A DNA stretch of 64,000 nucleotides, taken from assembly GCA_947500875.1 (NCBI GenBank), contig CANMUN010000005.1, forward strand, positions 1-64,000, read 5' to 3'. Below, piece by piece: positions 17,414 to 27,146 of the stretch. Numbering within the stretch: position 1 is the stretch's first letter; each line of letters begins with the position of its first letter. The notes under the pieces were generated by a model. It did no database searches. It saw nothing but the letters and a program-made list of their open reading frames with translations, and was not told where the DNA came from. The DNA is from Flavobacteriales bacterium. GTDB taxonomy: Bacteria > Bacteroidota > Bacteroidia > Flavobacteriales_D > Crocinitomicaceae. Both the position numbers and the translations under genes were made by a program.

Positions 17414-19126
17414 TTACTTTACAGCGGCACTGAACGTTGCGTCATCCATGAACTTGATGAATTCACGGTCTTTCGCTGCTTTTTCGCGTAATTTGGAATC
17501 TTTAGCGATAGCCGACTTCAAGCTGCTAACCACGGCATCAACTCCTGCATTGGAGCGAGCAGCGATGATTGCTTTCAAATAATGACCATCTGCTGCGTCT
17601 TTATCTTTGCTATCCGCCAATGTTTTACTTGCCTCGTCTAGAGTTCCAACCAACACCTGCGCTAAAGCCTTGTTGAAAGAAGCTGATCCAAAACCACTAA
17701 CAGCGTTGCTGTAATTCCCTTCCAAAACTGCTATAATCGCATTGTTGTAGTTCACTTCTGCATTTTTTTCCTTTACCTGACCCAATAACTTTTTCGCGGT
17801 TGCGCGGTCCCCTTGTACCATGGCTACGCCCGCAAGGTTGTTTTTGCTTTTGTTATTATCCTTAGCACTCAAAGCCTTGTCGAAGTTGGTCTTTGCTTTT
17901 GCATAGTTTCCTTGCATGTAGGCAACGGCTCCTGCGTTGTTCCACGCACGGACGTCCGTTGGATAGCTTAGCGCCGCAGCATCGTAAATCTTTCCTTGAT
18001 CATTCAGGTCTTTGACCAATTTAGAAGCGGTAAAAATCAACTCATCTGCCGTCATAGCTGCAGGAGATGACATGGCTTTCGCACGTAATTCGTCGTCGTT
18101 TAATCCCATTTCAGTGTAGCTTACTACGATTTCTGCACGTCGAAGTGCCGGGAAAATTTCTTTCTCCAATTGCGTAAACCCTTTGGAAAGCGCATAGATA
18201 TCGTCTTCTTTCTTGTCGTTTTGACCCCCCATGGACAAAACACGGATAAACAAATCTTTATCTTCTTGTTTAATGGTGGTACTCTGTGCTAGAGCATTTT
18301 GAAAACCTGCCATATCTTCTCCGTTTCCGGAAAGCGCATACATATTCGTATCAAGGTATTGCGTAAGGTTGTTCTTTTTCATCAAAGCAATAACTGCTGT
18401 CCTAGCGGTTCTTGTACGACGACCGGACAAAGGATCGTTGTACGTTTCTTCACCGTCTGGAGAAGCGTAACCGTTGATGGCAATTGAATTGATTTTAATT
18501 TTTGGGTTGGTCTGAGCTGTCTGAATCCAAGTAACTAAATCCAGGATGTCCTTATCCTTTAGCTCAGTGGCTCTTACTTCGTCCTTACCTTTCAAGAAAT
18601 TCAATTGAGCGCTTGCCGTTTTGTTCGTTGAACGAGGTATATCTGCGGTTTCGGTTAACATCATGAATACTGGGCGGACCATCAAAGGCGTAACAATGGT
18701 AGCGTCGGCTAATTTCGTTGAGGGTATTGCCTCTTTCGATTTTTCTTTCGTTCCTTTGAAAACCTTACCTGTAAAACGTAATTCAGACGCCTCCATGGAA
18801 GGATCGTAAGCAACCACTTCGGTAAATGTTGCCGAACCGCCTGGTTTAAAGGTGATGGTTTGTCCGTTTCCAGTTGCTTTCTCCCCTTGAATTTTCCAAG
18901 TAGAAAGTTTAGCATTTCCCAAGGTAGGAGTAATCTCGACACTTACTTTCTTCTTAATGCCTTTTGGAGGAATATTGACAGTCACAGAAATTGCGACACT
19001 GTCACCGTGCATTTCCAACGGATTCGGAGTCGTGGTGTAGGATAGATCTTTAAGTTGATCACAACTCGTGAAAAGCAACCCAAAGGATAAACCTAAGATG
19101 GAAAAAGCGTAAAAATTAAGTTTCAT
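17414..19126 (-). CDS. Lipoprotein with OmpA-like domain and TPR-like repeats
   Basis: A 570-residue predicted lipoprotein, lipidated at C22 (LLFTSC). After an Ig-like N-terminal part (about 30-150), residues about 185-345 resemble an OmpA-type domain: INSIAINGYASPDGEE followed by LSGRRTRTARTAVIALM and, after a long insertion, PALRRAEIVVSY. The C-terminal half contains tetratricopeptide-like helical repeats (DVRAWNNAGAVAYMQGNYAKA and similar). OmpA-type domains usually hold peptidoglycan, so an envelope-spanning scaffold in the periplasm is likely. It is monocistronic with its own terminator. The precise function is unknown. Confidence 0.8.
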   Translation of the reverse strand: MKLNFYAFSILGLSFGLLFTSCDQLKDLSYTTTPNPLEMHGDSVAISVTVNIPPKGIKKKVSVEITPTLGNAKLSTWKIQGEKATGNGQTITFKPGGSATFTEVVAYDPSMEASELRFTGKVFKGTKEKSKEAIPSTKLADATIVTPLMVRPVFMMLTETADIPRSTNKTASAQLNFLKGKDEVRATELKDKDILDLVTWIQTAQTNPKIKINSIAINGYASPDGEETYNDPLSGRRTRTARTAVIALMKKNNLTQYLDTNMYALSGNGEDMAGFQNALAQSTTIKQEDKDLFIRVLSMGGQNDKKEDDIYALSKGFTQLEKEIFPALRRAEIVVSYTEMGLNDDELRAKAMSSPAAMTADELIFTASKLVKDLNDQGKIYDAAALSYPTDVRAWNNAGAVAYMQGNYAKAKTNFDKALSAKDNNKSKNNLAGVAMVQGDRATAKKLLGQVKEKNAEVNYNNAIIAVLEGNYSNAVSGFGSASFNKALAQVLVGTLDEASKTLADSKDKDAADGHYLKAIIAARSNAGVDAVVSSLKSAIAKDSKLREKAAKDREFIKFMDDATFSAAVK

Positions 19127-19186
19127 TTCGATTCGATTTAATTATTTGCGTGCTAAATTAAGAAAAAAATAGAAATATTAAAAAAA

Positions 19187-19588
19187 TTAAACAAGCTCCT
19201 TCAATGGTTCGGTTACAAAAGGTCTTTCGCTCCACCTTGGATGGGGAAGGGTCAAGGTTTCTGAAATCAACGTAATGTCATCGTAAAATAGAATGTCGAC
19301 ATCAATTATTCTATCGGAAATGCTACCCTTGGCGTCTTTCACCCTCCCCATATCCAACTCAATGTTTTGAGTAATTCGCAACAAGTCCAAAGGCTTTAAT
19401 TCGGTTGACAATTTGGCGCAAACATTGCAAAACTCGTGTTTTGAAATATAGCCCATGGCTTCTGAATAATAAGGACTCGAAACAGAAAGCACGTCTCCAG
19501 CTCTTTCGGAGAGCAAAGCAAGCGCCGTGGCAATATGTTCCTCGCGCTGGCCGAGGTTCGACCCTAAGGAAAGGATGGCAATGCTCAT
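19187..19588 (-). CDS. folK: 6-hydroxymethyl-7,8-dihydropterin pyrophosphokinase
   Basis: FolK transfers pyrophosphate from ATP to 6-hydroxymethyl-dihydropterin in folate synthesis. SLGSNLGQREEHIATAL is at the N-terminus, YYSEAMGY and the metal/ATP motif DRIIDVDILFYDD follow, and LPHPRWSERPFVTEPL closes the fold. At 133 residues it is on the short side but contains every core element. The ATG at 19588 overlaps the gldD stop as ATGA, making it the last gene of the ssb-gldE-gldD-folK group. Confidence 0.94.
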   Translation of the reverse strand: MSIAILSLGSNLGQREEHIATALALLSERAGDVLSVSSPYYSEAMGYISKHEFCNVCAKLSTELKPLDLLRITQNIELDMGRVKDAKGSISDRIIDVDILFYDDITLISETLTLPHPRWSERPFVTEPLKELV

Positions 19589-20214
19589 TTATTCCAGCGG
19601 AAACTTGACAACATTCTGTCCATGTCAACCTTCAAGTAATCAATGACGGGTCGAAGGCTGTCGTAATTAGGTGTGCAATTGAAACGTAGAAATCCAAGAA
19701 CAAATCGACTCGTGGAGTCCGTAAAATGAAAACGAAAATTATGCGCTGAATTACCCCTCAAATAAAACATGGTCCCGTAAACAGAATTTTTCGAATCGAT
19801 CACTCGTTGGTAACTGTCGGAATCAATCATAATTTTGTCTTCGTCGACTAAATCACATGAAAAGTCAATTAATTTTTTCAATGAATCTTTCGTTTGAAAT
19901 TTGAATGAAAACAACTCCATCCTACCATTTAAATAACCAATGTCTATTATTTGTCTCGAACTAAACTGCGTAAATTTTTGAGGCTCAAAGTAAAAAAAAG
20001 GCTGTTTATCATTGAGAATAAAATCCCCGACAGAACCATAACTTCCAAAATCGAAATTATAACTAAAACACGGGTGTATTATATGCATCTTTGAATATTC
20101 ATGATTGGGCAAATTTAACCGCAAGTATGATCTAGGTTTTGGCACCGGAGATTTTTCCTTACAGGAACTGAACAAAATCAAGAGTAGCAAACCTAAAATT
20201 CTCCTGACTTTCAT
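19585..20214 (-). CDS. gldD: Gliding motility lipoprotein GldD
   Basis: GldD is a lipoprotein needed for gliding and linked to type IX secretion in Flavobacterium. The sequence starts MKVRRILGLLLLILFSSCKE, a signal peptide with lipidated C18, then the family stretch KPRSYLRLNLP, and MFYLRGNSAHNFRFHFTDS late in the chain. The ATG at 20214 was chosen because it overlaps the gldE stop as ATGA and gives a short basic signal peptide; an ATG 24 bases upstream is possible. The order ssb-gldE-gldD matches that known in flavobacteria. Confidence 0.93.
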   Translation of the reverse strand: MKVRRILGLLLLILFSSCKEKSPVPKPRSYLRLNLPNHEYSKMHIIHPCFSYNFDFGSYGSVGDFILNDKQPFFYFEPQKFTQFSSRQIIDIGYLNGRMELFSFKFQTKDSLKKLIDFSCDLVDEDKIMIDSDSYQRVIDSKNSVYGTMFYLRGNSAHNFRFHFTDSTSRFVLGFLRFNCTPNYDSLRPVIDYLKVDMDRMLSSFRWNK

Positions 20215-21521
20215 GAATCTTTTTGCACTTTTATCCATTTAATCCTGCGTTTATCCGAGGCAATGACGGTCAACCTCCAAGGCCCTTGGGTAATGAACTC
20301 TCGGTTCTTAAGGATCCTACCGGATTTCTCTACAAGAAACCCTCCCAAGGTTTCAGAGTCGCCTTTTTCCGATTCGAAAACCTCTCCATCGATGTCCAAA
20401 ATTTTATAAAAATCCTTTAACGATGTTCTTCCTGAAAATGAAAAGCCGTCGTCGTGCTTTTGATATTCCACTTGGTCGTCATCGAATTCATCGGTAATGT
20501 CTCCCACAATCTCTTCCAATATATCCTCCAACGTCACAATGCCCCCTGCTCCGCCATATTCATCCACAACCACCGCCATATGCATCTTCATGGTCCGGAA
20601 TTCCTGCAATAAATCATCGATTTTTTTATTTTCCGGGATAAAATAAGGTTTACGTATGAGGTCCTGCCACGAGAAATCTTCTTGTTTGCTGAAATGCGGC
20701 ATTAAATCCTTGATATATAGTATACCCACAATGTTGTCGGACTTGTACTGGTAAACCGGAATTCTCGAATATCCTGCTTCCAAAACAAACTCCAAAACTT
20801 TCGGGAAACTCAACTGTAAATTCAAGGCCTCGACTTCAATTCTCGGCGTCATGATTTGCACCGCTTCGGTTTTACCAAATTTGACAATGCCCTCGAGCAA
20901 CTTTTGTTCCTCATTGTCGGCATTCGAATCAGCGGTCAATGCAATAGCATACTCGAGATCATCGGAAGAAATTTTGACATTTCTCCCACCAATCCTTCCG
21001 ATAAACGCGGTTCCATTGACCAACAACGATTTCAACCAGGATATGGGGGGTGTTTTACGAATCAACTCTATGGGTAGTGCCATAAAACGTGCAACTTTCA
21101 ATGCATTATTGGCGCCGTAGATCTTGGGAATCACTTCGCCCGTTATTAAAATCAACAAGGTTATGCCAAAAATCTCTACCAATAACTTGGAAATTTCACT
21201 ATATCCTTCCATCATCTTATTGAGGATCAGCGTGGACAAAATAACTATGCCCACATTCACAAAATTGATTGAAATCAAGAGCAGGGCAATAAGCTCTCGA
21301 GGTTTTGAAATCAACGATAAAATGGCTTTCGCTCCTTTGTTTTGCTCATTTTTCAATTGCTCTTTATCCTCAGGCCGCAATGAAAAAAAAGCGGATTCTG
21401 AGCTTGTTGTTATGGCAGCCAACAACAATAAAAGCACAATGATGATGAGGTAAATGGTCTCGGCACTTGTCCAACTAACCGACAAAATAATTAAGTTCAG
21501 GGATTCGGAAGGGTCAGGCAT
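20211..21521 (-). CDS. gldE: Gliding motility-associated membrane protein GldE
   Basis: A 436-residue protein of the CNNM/CorC (hemolysin C-like) family. It has an N-terminal DUF21 membrane domain (about 20-190), a CBS-domain pair (about 215-335, with MTPRIEVEALNL and MAVVVDEYGGAGGIVTLEDI) and a C-terminal CorC_HlyC domain ending in RIKWIKVQKDS. The position directly before gldD and after ssb identifies it as GldE, known to interact genetically with GldD. Its stop overlaps the gldD start. Transport of metal ions is possible from the family but unproven. Confidence 0.93.
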   Translation of the reverse strand: MPDPSESLNLIILSVSWTSAETIYLIIIVLLLLLAAITTSSESAFFSLRPEDKEQLKNEQNKGAKAILSLISKPRELIALLLISINFVNVGIVILSTLILNKMMEGYSEISKLLVEIFGITLLILITGEVIPKIYGANNALKVARFMALPIELIRKTPPISWLKSLLVNGTAFIGRIGGRNVKISSDDLEYAIALTADSNADNEEQKLLEGIVKFGKTEAVQIMTPRIEVEALNLQLSFPKVLEFVLEAGYSRIPVYQYKSDNIVGILYIKDLMPHFSKQEDFSWQDLIRKPYFIPENKKIDDLLQEFRTMKMHMAVVVDEYGGAGGIVTLEDILEEIVGDITDEFDDDQVEYQKHDDGFSFSGRTSLKDFYKILDIDGEVFESEKGDSETLGGFLVEKSGRILKNREFITQGPWRLTVIASDKRRIKWIKVQKDS

Positions 21522-21527
21522 AATGAT

Positions 21528-21965
21528 TTAAAATGGGAGAATATCGTCTTCTTTTTCCCGAAAAACCTCGGGAACGTTACTGTTTACGGTTGATTGTTCC
21601 GTATATGGCGCCATGGGAGGTTTAACTTCGGGTTTGGACAAAAGAATTAACTCCTCTGCCACCACTTCGAAAACCGTTTTAGAAAGACCTTCCTTATCTT
21701 GATAACTTCTTTTTTTCAATTTTCCTTCAACATAGACCCTTGCTCCTTTGGTGAGGATTTTTTCCGCAACCAAGGCCAAGCCTCTCCATGCAACTACGTC
21801 GTGCCAGTCGGTAATTTCGCGTCTTTCTCCCGTTTGCGCATCCGAAAATGATTCGGAGGTAGCTACGGAAAAACTGGCCACCACTCCGCCGTTTTCAAAA
21901 TGCCGGACCTCAGGGTCTCTGCCTAAATTTCCAAGTAAAATAATCTTATTAACGCTTTGGCTCAT
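21528..21965 (-). CDS. ssb: Single-stranded DNA-binding protein
   Basis: SSB coats single-stranded DNA in replication and repair. The N-terminal OB-fold (about 1-110) has NKIILLGNLGRDPEVR, VASFSVATSE and VYVEGKLKKRSY. A flexible tail ends in the acidic tip DDILPF, which recruits partner proteins. At 145 residues it is typical. It lies 23 bases after topA and 6 bases before gldE, so it probably belongs to one transcript with both. Confidence 0.96.
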   Translation of the reverse strand: MSQSVNKIILLGNLGRDPEVRHFENGGVVASFSVATSESFSDAQTGERREITDWHDVVAWRGLALVAEKILTKGARVYVEGKLKKRSYQDKEGLSKTVFEVVAEELILLSKPEVKPPMAPYTEQSTVNSNVPEVFREKEDDILPF

Positions 21966-21988
21966 GGGACTTTGTTAGGACTAATTTA

Positions 21989-24301
21989 CTATTTTTTTTT
22001 CTTGAAAGGTTTCTTATTCGACTTCTCTGGTTTATTGGCAGCGATGGTCAAACATTCTTCCAAGGATAATTCCTCAGGAACCGCCTCTTTTGGCAATTTA
22101 AAGTTGTCCTTCCCAATTTTCAGATAAGGCCCAAACTTTCCCTTTAACAGCAAAATATCCGGTCTTTCTTCGAAGGATTTAAGGGTATTATTGGCAGCGG
22201 CGGACTTCTTTTCTTCCAGCAGTTCAATGGCTCGCTCCAAGGTGATTTCCATGATGTCCTCTTCTTTCGGGATGGAGGCAAACGTTTTTATGTGCTGAAC
22301 GTACGGGCCGAATTTCCCCACGTTCGCTTTAATCTCAGCACCTTCGTATTCGCCTAATGTCCTCGGAAGCTTGAACAATTCCAACGCCTCTTCCAGACCA
22401 ATTGTCTGAATGGATTGGGACTTCAATAATGAGGCGAATCGCGGTTTTTCACCGTCCTCTTGCTCGTTACCAATTTGAACAATGGCTCCAAACTTACCCA
22501 TTCTTGCAATGATCTTTCGACCCGAAATGGGGTCCACTCCTAAATCGCGTTCACCGGTTACCCTTTCGCTTTGTTCTAGGGTGTTTTCGACCGTTGCATG
22601 AAACGTTTTATAAAAATCTGCCATCATGGTTTCCCAGGGCAAATTTCCTTGAGCTACTTCATCGAACGAAGCTTCAACCTGAGCAGTAAAATGATAATCC
22701 ATGATGGTGGAGAATTGCTGCTCTAAAAACTGGGTCACTAGCATTCCGATGTCGGTAGGCACCAATCGATTCTTATCCCCTCCCACGGTTTCAGTTAGTG
22801 TTTCTCGTTGGCACCGACCTTTATCCCATACCAACTGGGTGTATTCCCTTACCGTTCCTTCTTTTTCATTTTTAGCAACATATCCCCTTTTTTGCACCGT
22901 GGAAATGGTTGGGGCATACGTTGAAGGTCTACCGATACCCAATTCCTCCATTTTTTTCACCAAGCTTGCCTCGGAATACCTCGCAGGTCCTCGGGTAAAC
23001 CTTTGGGTCGATTTCAATTCTTGAAGGTTTAATTTGGTTCCTTTCTCCATTTGCGGCAAACGTCCCTGAGATTCGTCTTCGTCGTTTTGTGCGACCGCAT
23101 CGTAGACCTTCAAAAACCCTTCAAATTTAATCACTTCACCCTTGGCCTGAAAGCGCGGTTCCATGCCTTCGATAGCAATTAGAACTGAGGTCTTTTCCAG
23201 TTGTGCAGGTGACATTTGGCTCGCCATCGTACGTTTCCAAATCAATTCATAGAGTTTTTGTTCTTCCCGAACAGAAGAAACCTCTAAGGCTGCAAAATTC
23301 GAAGGCCTTATCGCTTCGTGAGCCTCCTGTGCATTAGCAGATTTCGTTCTGTATTGCGTAGGGTTAGAAAAAGTTTCACCGAAACTCGAAACGATGTGTT
23401 TTTGTGCTTGATCAATTGCCGACTGAGACAAATTGGTGGCATCGGTTCTCATGTACGTTATGTGACCTGCCTCGTACAATTTTTGCGCAATGGACATGGT
23501 GCGAGCCACGGCATAACCGAGCCGTACCGAAGCCTCTTGCTGGAGGCTCGATGTAGTAAAAGGTGCAGAGGGAGTACGTTTCAGCGGTTTTACCTCAACG
23601 GACTCAACGGTCAATTGTGGATCTTTTAAAGCACTTACAAACTCCTTTGCAGCTACTTCATCTGCGAAATTACGGTCCAATTCCGCTTTAAAAACCCCAT
23701 TATTTGCCGCTAAAACCGCCGAAGTTTTGAAATAACTTTCCGAGTTAAAAGCGTTGATTTCTTGTTCTCGGTCCACAATTAAACGAACGGCTACCGATTG
23801 CACGCGTCCTGCTGACAGGCTCGGCCGAACTTTTCTCCACAAAACTGGCGACAATTCAAAACCTACGATTCGATCAAGTATCCTTCGCGCTTGCTGAGCG
23901 TCTACCAAATGCTTATCAATCGATCGGGGCTTACTAATGGCTCTTAAGATCGCATCTTTGGTTATCTCATTAAAGGTGATCCTTTGCGTTTTTTTCGGGT
24001 CTAATTGAAGGGTTTCCAAAAGGTGCCAAGAAATGGCCTCTCCCTCGCGGTCCTCATCGGTCGCTAACCAAACGCATTCGGCGCCAGCTGCCAGTTTTTG
24101 TAGTTCCGCAACCAGCTGTCGTTTGTCTGCTGACACCTCATAATTGGGTTTAAACTTGTTTTCAATGTCAACTGACAAACCTTTTTTAGGCAAATCCCGG
24201 ACGTGTCCATTGCTGGAACGCACTTTAAAATCAGCCCCCAAATAGCCTTCAATGGTTTTTGCTTTTGCAGGAGACTCAACAATGACTAAATTTTTGGCCA
24301 T
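21989..24301 (-). CDS. topA: DNA topoisomerase I
   Basis: TopA relaxes negative supercoils by cutting one strand. The N-terminal Toprim domain has E9 (VIVESPAKAKT) and the acidic TDEDREGE at 81-88; the catalytic tyrosine is Y283 in HITYMRTDATN. The C-terminal third carries repeated GKFGPYVQHI / GKFGPYLKIG modules instead of cysteine zinc fingers, ending in a lysine-rich tail. Length 770 fits Bacteroidota TopA. It opens the minus-strand series topA-ssb-gldE-gldD-folK and is divergent from miaB. Confidence 0.97.
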   Translation of the reverse strand: MAKNLVIVESPAKAKTIEGYLGADFKVRSSNGHVRDLPKKGLSVDIENKFKPNYEVSADKRQLVAELQKLAAGAECVWLATDEDREGEAISWHLLETLQLDPKKTQRITFNEITKDAILRAISKPRSIDKHLVDAQQARRILDRIVGFELSPVLWRKVRPSLSAGRVQSVAVRLIVDREQEINAFNSESYFKTSAVLAANNGVFKAELDRNFADEVAAKEFVSALKDPQLTVESVEVKPLKRTPSAPFTTSSLQQEASVRLGYAVARTMSIAQKLYEAGHITYMRTDATNLSQSAIDQAQKHIVSSFGETFSNPTQYRTKSANAQEAHEAIRPSNFAALEVSSVREEQKLYELIWKRTMASQMSPAQLEKTSVLIAIEGMEPRFQAKGEVIKFEGFLKVYDAVAQNDEDESQGRLPQMEKGTKLNLQELKSTQRFTRGPARYSEASLVKKMEELGIGRPSTYAPTISTVQKRGYVAKNEKEGTVREYTQLVWDKGRCQRETLTETVGGDKNRLVPTDIGMLVTQFLEQQFSTIMDYHFTAQVEASFDEVAQGNLPWETMMADFYKTFHATVENTLEQSERVTGERDLGVDPISGRKIIARMGKFGAIVQIGNEQEDGEKPRFASLLKSQSIQTIGLEEALELFKLPRTLGEYEGAEIKANVGKFGPYVQHIKTFASIPKEEDIMEITLERAIELLEEKKSAAANNTLKSFEERPDILLLKGKFGPYLKIGKDNFKLPKEAVPEELSLEECLTIAANKPEKSNKKPFKKKK

Positions 24302-24314
24302 ACCGAACTTTTGA

Positions 24315-24322
24315 CAAAATTA
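24315..24322 (-). promoter_or_regulatory. -7 promoter box for topA
   Basis: The minus strand reads TAATTTTG, an exact TAnnTTTG match, 13 bases before the ATG at 24301, leaving a leader of only a few bases. Confidence 0.55.
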
Positions 24323-24379
24323 AAACTAAAACCATGCAAAAGACCGAAGCAAGAACTTAAAATTATTCGCCTTTTTACC

Positions 24380-24394
24380 TTAACCTATGGTTAA
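24380..24394. promoter_or_regulatory. 15-bp palindrome between the divergent topA and miaB promoters
   Basis: TTAACC and GGTTAA flank a three-base centre. It lies between the topA -7 box (24315-24322) and the miaB -33 element (24425). Direct repeats TTGACAT at 24413 and 24426 lie between it and the miaB promoter. An operator role is inferred only. Confidence 0.3.
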
Positions 24395-24424
24395 TAATTT
24401 TAGCCGAAGGAATTGACATGACAA

Positions 24425-24455
24425 TTTGACATAAACGCAAATTGATTTAACTTTG
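24425..24455 (+). promoter_or_regulatory. Promoter of the miaB operon
   Basis: TTTG at 24425-24428, 19 bases, then TAACTTTG at 24448-24455: one of the best matches to the Bacteroidota promoter in the window. The ATG of miaB begins only four bases after the box, so transcription probably starts at or next to the start codon. Confidence 0.7.
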
Positions 24456-24459
24456 CGCC

Positions 24460-25917
24460 ATGCAACCCATCAATTCGAATGAACCCTTGGACGAAATCCG
24501 CCAGGGAGAGGTCACCCTTCTGGAAAACGGCCCAACTCCCCGCGGAGATAAAAAACTGTACTTGGAAAGTTACGGCTGTCAAATGAATTTTTCCGACAGT
24601 GAAGTTGTTGCCTCCATTTTGGCAACCGACGGATACCAAACCACGCGGAACATCGAAGACGCCGATTTAGTACTTATTAATACGTGTTCCATCCGTGACA
24701 ATGCGGAACAGCGGGTGAGAAAGCGCTTAACGGAATTCAAGTCCTTAAAGAAAAACAATCCCGAACTTGTTGTTGGGATTTTAGGCTGCATGGCCGAGCG
24801 GCTCAAAAAAAACCTGCTCGAAGAAGAACATTTGGTCGATTTAGTTGCAGGGCCCGATGCTTATCGCGATCTACCCAACTTGTTGAACGAGGTTGGCACC
24901 GGTCAAAGGGCTGTCAACGTACTCCTTTCCCGAGAAGAAACCTACGCTGACATAACACCGGTACGCTTGGACCAAGGAGGAATTTCTGCCTTTGTAACGA
25001 TCATGCGTGGTTGCGACAACATGTGTTCTTTCTGCGTGGTACCTTTTACCCGGGGAAGGGAGCGTTCTCGGAACCCCCATACGATCGTAGAAGAGTGCCG
25101 CGAACTTTTCAAAAACGGCTACCGAGAAGTAACCCTTCTTGGTCAAAACGTGGACAGTTACCGATGGAACCTCACATCGAAAGGAGCCATCATAGAGCCC
25201 AACGAGGCGACCGTGAACTTTGCGCAGCTTTTGATCATGGTTGCCGGAGTTTCTCCCGAGTTGCGTGTTAGGTTCAGCACGTCGCATCCCAAAGACATGA
25301 CGGATGAGGTGCTACACGCCATTGCCGATCACCACAACATTTGCAACTACATCCACCTCCCCGTTCAATCCGGCAACAGCCAAGTACTTGAACGAATGAA
25401 CCGAGGATATTCACGAGAATGGTATCTGAATCGCATCGAAGCCATTCACCGAATCATACCGAATTGCGCCATTTCCACAGATATTATCTCTGGGTTTTGC
25501 GGGGAAACAGAGGAAGAACATCAATCAACCATTGAACTGATGAAGGAAGTTTGCTTTGACTACGCCTACATGTTTAAATACTCCGAAAGGCCTAAAACGC
25601 TCGCGGAACGAAAATTTGAAGACGACGTACCTGAAGAGGTCAAAGGAAGGCGTTTGACGGAGATCATTGAACTGCAAACGGGACATAGTTTGTTGAAAAA
25701 TCAACGACAGATTGGACAGATTCAAGAAATTTTGGTTGAAGGACCCTCTCGACGTTCAGACGACCAATTTTGCGGAAGAAATTCACAAAACAGCATGGTG
25801 GTATTTGACAAAAAAACGGCTGTTAAAGGAAGTTATGTGTTCGTTAAAATTGTGGATTGTACCTCGGCTACCTTGATGGGAGAATTGGTTGAAAACAAAA
25901 ACAGCGAGCATCCATGA
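24460..25917 (+). CDS. miaB: tRNA-2-methylthio-N6-dimethylallyladenosine synthase
   Basis: MiaB is a radical-SAM enzyme that adds a methylthio group to i6A37 of tRNA using two iron-sulfur clusters. C40, C76 and C110 (YGCQMN, NTCSIRD, GCMAERL) bind the auxiliary cluster and C185, C189, C192 (CDNMCSFC) the radical-SAM cluster. The TRAM domain lies at about 415-480. At 485 residues it is normal. A start after the promoter must be at this ATG because the conserved core begins soon after. It leads a tightly packed operon; its stop overlaps the next start as ATGA. Confidence 0.96.
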   Translation: MQPINSNEPLDEIRQGEVTLLENGPTPRGDKKLYLESYGCQMNFSDSEVVASILATDGYQTTRNIEDADLVLINTCSIRDNAEQRVRKRLTEFKSLKKNNPELVVGILGCMAERLKKNLLEEEHLVDLVAGPDAYRDLPNLLNEVGTGQRAVNVLLSREETYADITPVRLDQGGISAFVTIMRGCDNMCSFCVVPFTRGRERSRNPHTIVEECRELFKNGYREVTLLGQNVDSYRWNLTSKGAIIEPNEATVNFAQLLIMVAGVSPELRVRFSTSHPKDMTDEVLHAIADHHNICNYIHLPVQSGNSQVLERMNRGYSREWYLNRIEAIHRIIPNCAISTDIISGFCGETEEEHQSTIELMKEVCFDYAYMFKYSERPKTLAERKFEDDVPEEVKGRRLTEIIELQTGHSLLKNQRQIGQIQEILVEGPSRRSDDQFCGRNSQNSMVVFDKKTAVKGSYVFVKIVDCTSATLMGELVENKNSEHP

Positions 25918-27146
25918 CCGTACAGCAAATTAAACAACGTTTCTCTATTGTAGGTAATTCTTCGGGTTTGAACAGAGCCCTTGAAATTGCCGCTCAGGTT
26001 GCAGCAACGGATTTGGCCGTATTGGTGACCGGAGAAAGCGGGACTGGAAAAGAGATCATTCCACAAGTAATTCATCAACTTAGCAGTAGAAAACACAAAG
26101 AGTACATTGCGGTCAATTGCGGTGCAATCCCGGAAGGAACCATTGATTCTGAGTTATTTGGACATGAAAAAGGCTCGTTCACCGGTGCCGCAGGAAACCG
26201 TCAAGGATATTTCGAAGTTGCCAACGGCGGAACCATTTTCTTGGATGAAGTGGCGGAATTACCCATGCAAACCCAGGTTCGATTGTTGAGGGTTTTGGAA
26301 ACGGGCGAATACCTGAGAGTTGGGGCTTCAAAGCCTCAAAAAACCAATGTGCGTGTCGTAGCCGCTACCAACGAAAACATGCAGCAGGCCATTGCGAAAG
26401 GAAAATTTCGGGAAGACCTTTTTTACCGACTAAACACCATACCTATTGCACTTCCTTCGCTTCGGGACCGCGGTGAAGACATCCACCTTTTGTTTCGGAA
26501 ATTTGCCAGCGATTTTGCAGACCGTTATCGCATGCCAACCATCAAGCTCAACGATGAGGCAATAGAACTGCTCAATGCCTATCGATGGCCTGGCAACATC
26601 CGTCAGCTGAAAAACATCGTTGAACAGTTGAGCATCATCGAAACGGAACGAAACATCGATCGCATCCTGCTCAAAAATTACCTTCCAAAGTCCGCAGAAT
26701 CAGGGGCGCTTGTAGTCAATACCCCCAACCAGGAATCAATTTCTGAACGCGAACTAATGTACAAGTTTTTGTTCGATATGAAACGTGACCTCACGGACCT
26801 AAAAAAATTAGTCGTAGAGGTGTTAAGCCAGACCGGTGGTATTGAACTCAACCCTGACCAGAACATCTTAGTGAATAAACTGTACCAAGATTTCGGGGCA
26901 AGTGTGCCGGGTACAATACTCCCACAAAGCCTAATGCCTCCTAAAATTCAGGAATTGGAGGAACAAGAAGATTTTACCCTTCACGAAGATTTTGAAGAAT
27001 CCTTGTCGTTGGAGGAACGCGAACGCGAGCTCATCCAAAAAGCCTTGGAAAAACACCGGGGCAAGCGCAAATATGCAGCCAAGGAGTTAGGTATTTCCGA
27101 GAGAACCTTGTACCGTAAGATTAAGGAATTTAATTTAGCAGAGTGA
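25914..27146 (+). CDS. Sigma-54-dependent transcriptional activator without sensory domain
   Basis: A 410-residue NtrC-family activator consisting only of the AAA+ domain (about 12-240) and a Fis-type helix-turn-helix (about 373-408, [20 protein letters not shown]), joined by an acidic linker. Walker A is GESGTGKE (40-47), the sigma-54 contact loop is GSFTGA (87-92; the commonest form is GAFTGA) and Walker B is GGTIFLDE (105-112). No receiver or ligand-binding domain is present, so its activity may be set by abundance or a partner. It sits between miaB and lptE in an overlapping operon. No sigma-54 promoter was seen in the window. Confidence 0.93.
   Translation: MTVQQIKQRFSIVGNSSGLNRALEIAAQVAATDLAVLVTGESGTGKEIIPQVIHQLSSRKHKEYIAVNCGAIPEGTIDSELFGHEKGSFTGAAGNRQGYFEVANGGTIFLDEVAELPMQTQVRLLRVLETGEYLRVGASKPQKTNVRVVAATNENMQQAIAKGKFREDLFYRLNTIPIALPSLRDRGEDIHLLFRKFASDFADRYRMPTIKLNDEAIELLNAYRWPGNIRQLKNIVEQLSIIETERNIDRILLKNYLPKSAESGALVVNTPNQESISERELMYKFLFDMKRDLTDLKKLVVEVLSQTGGIELNPDQNILVNKLYQDFGASVPGTILPQSLMPPKIQELEEQEDFTLHEDFEESLSLEERERELIQKALEKHRGKRKYAAKELGISERTLYRKIKEFNLAE

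Noticed and set aside
25914-27146. Search for sigma-54 promoters (TGGCAC-N5-TTGCA) to match the activator
   Set aside because: Several TTGGCAC strings exist, for example near 24894 and 41978, but all lie inside genes and lack the -12 element.
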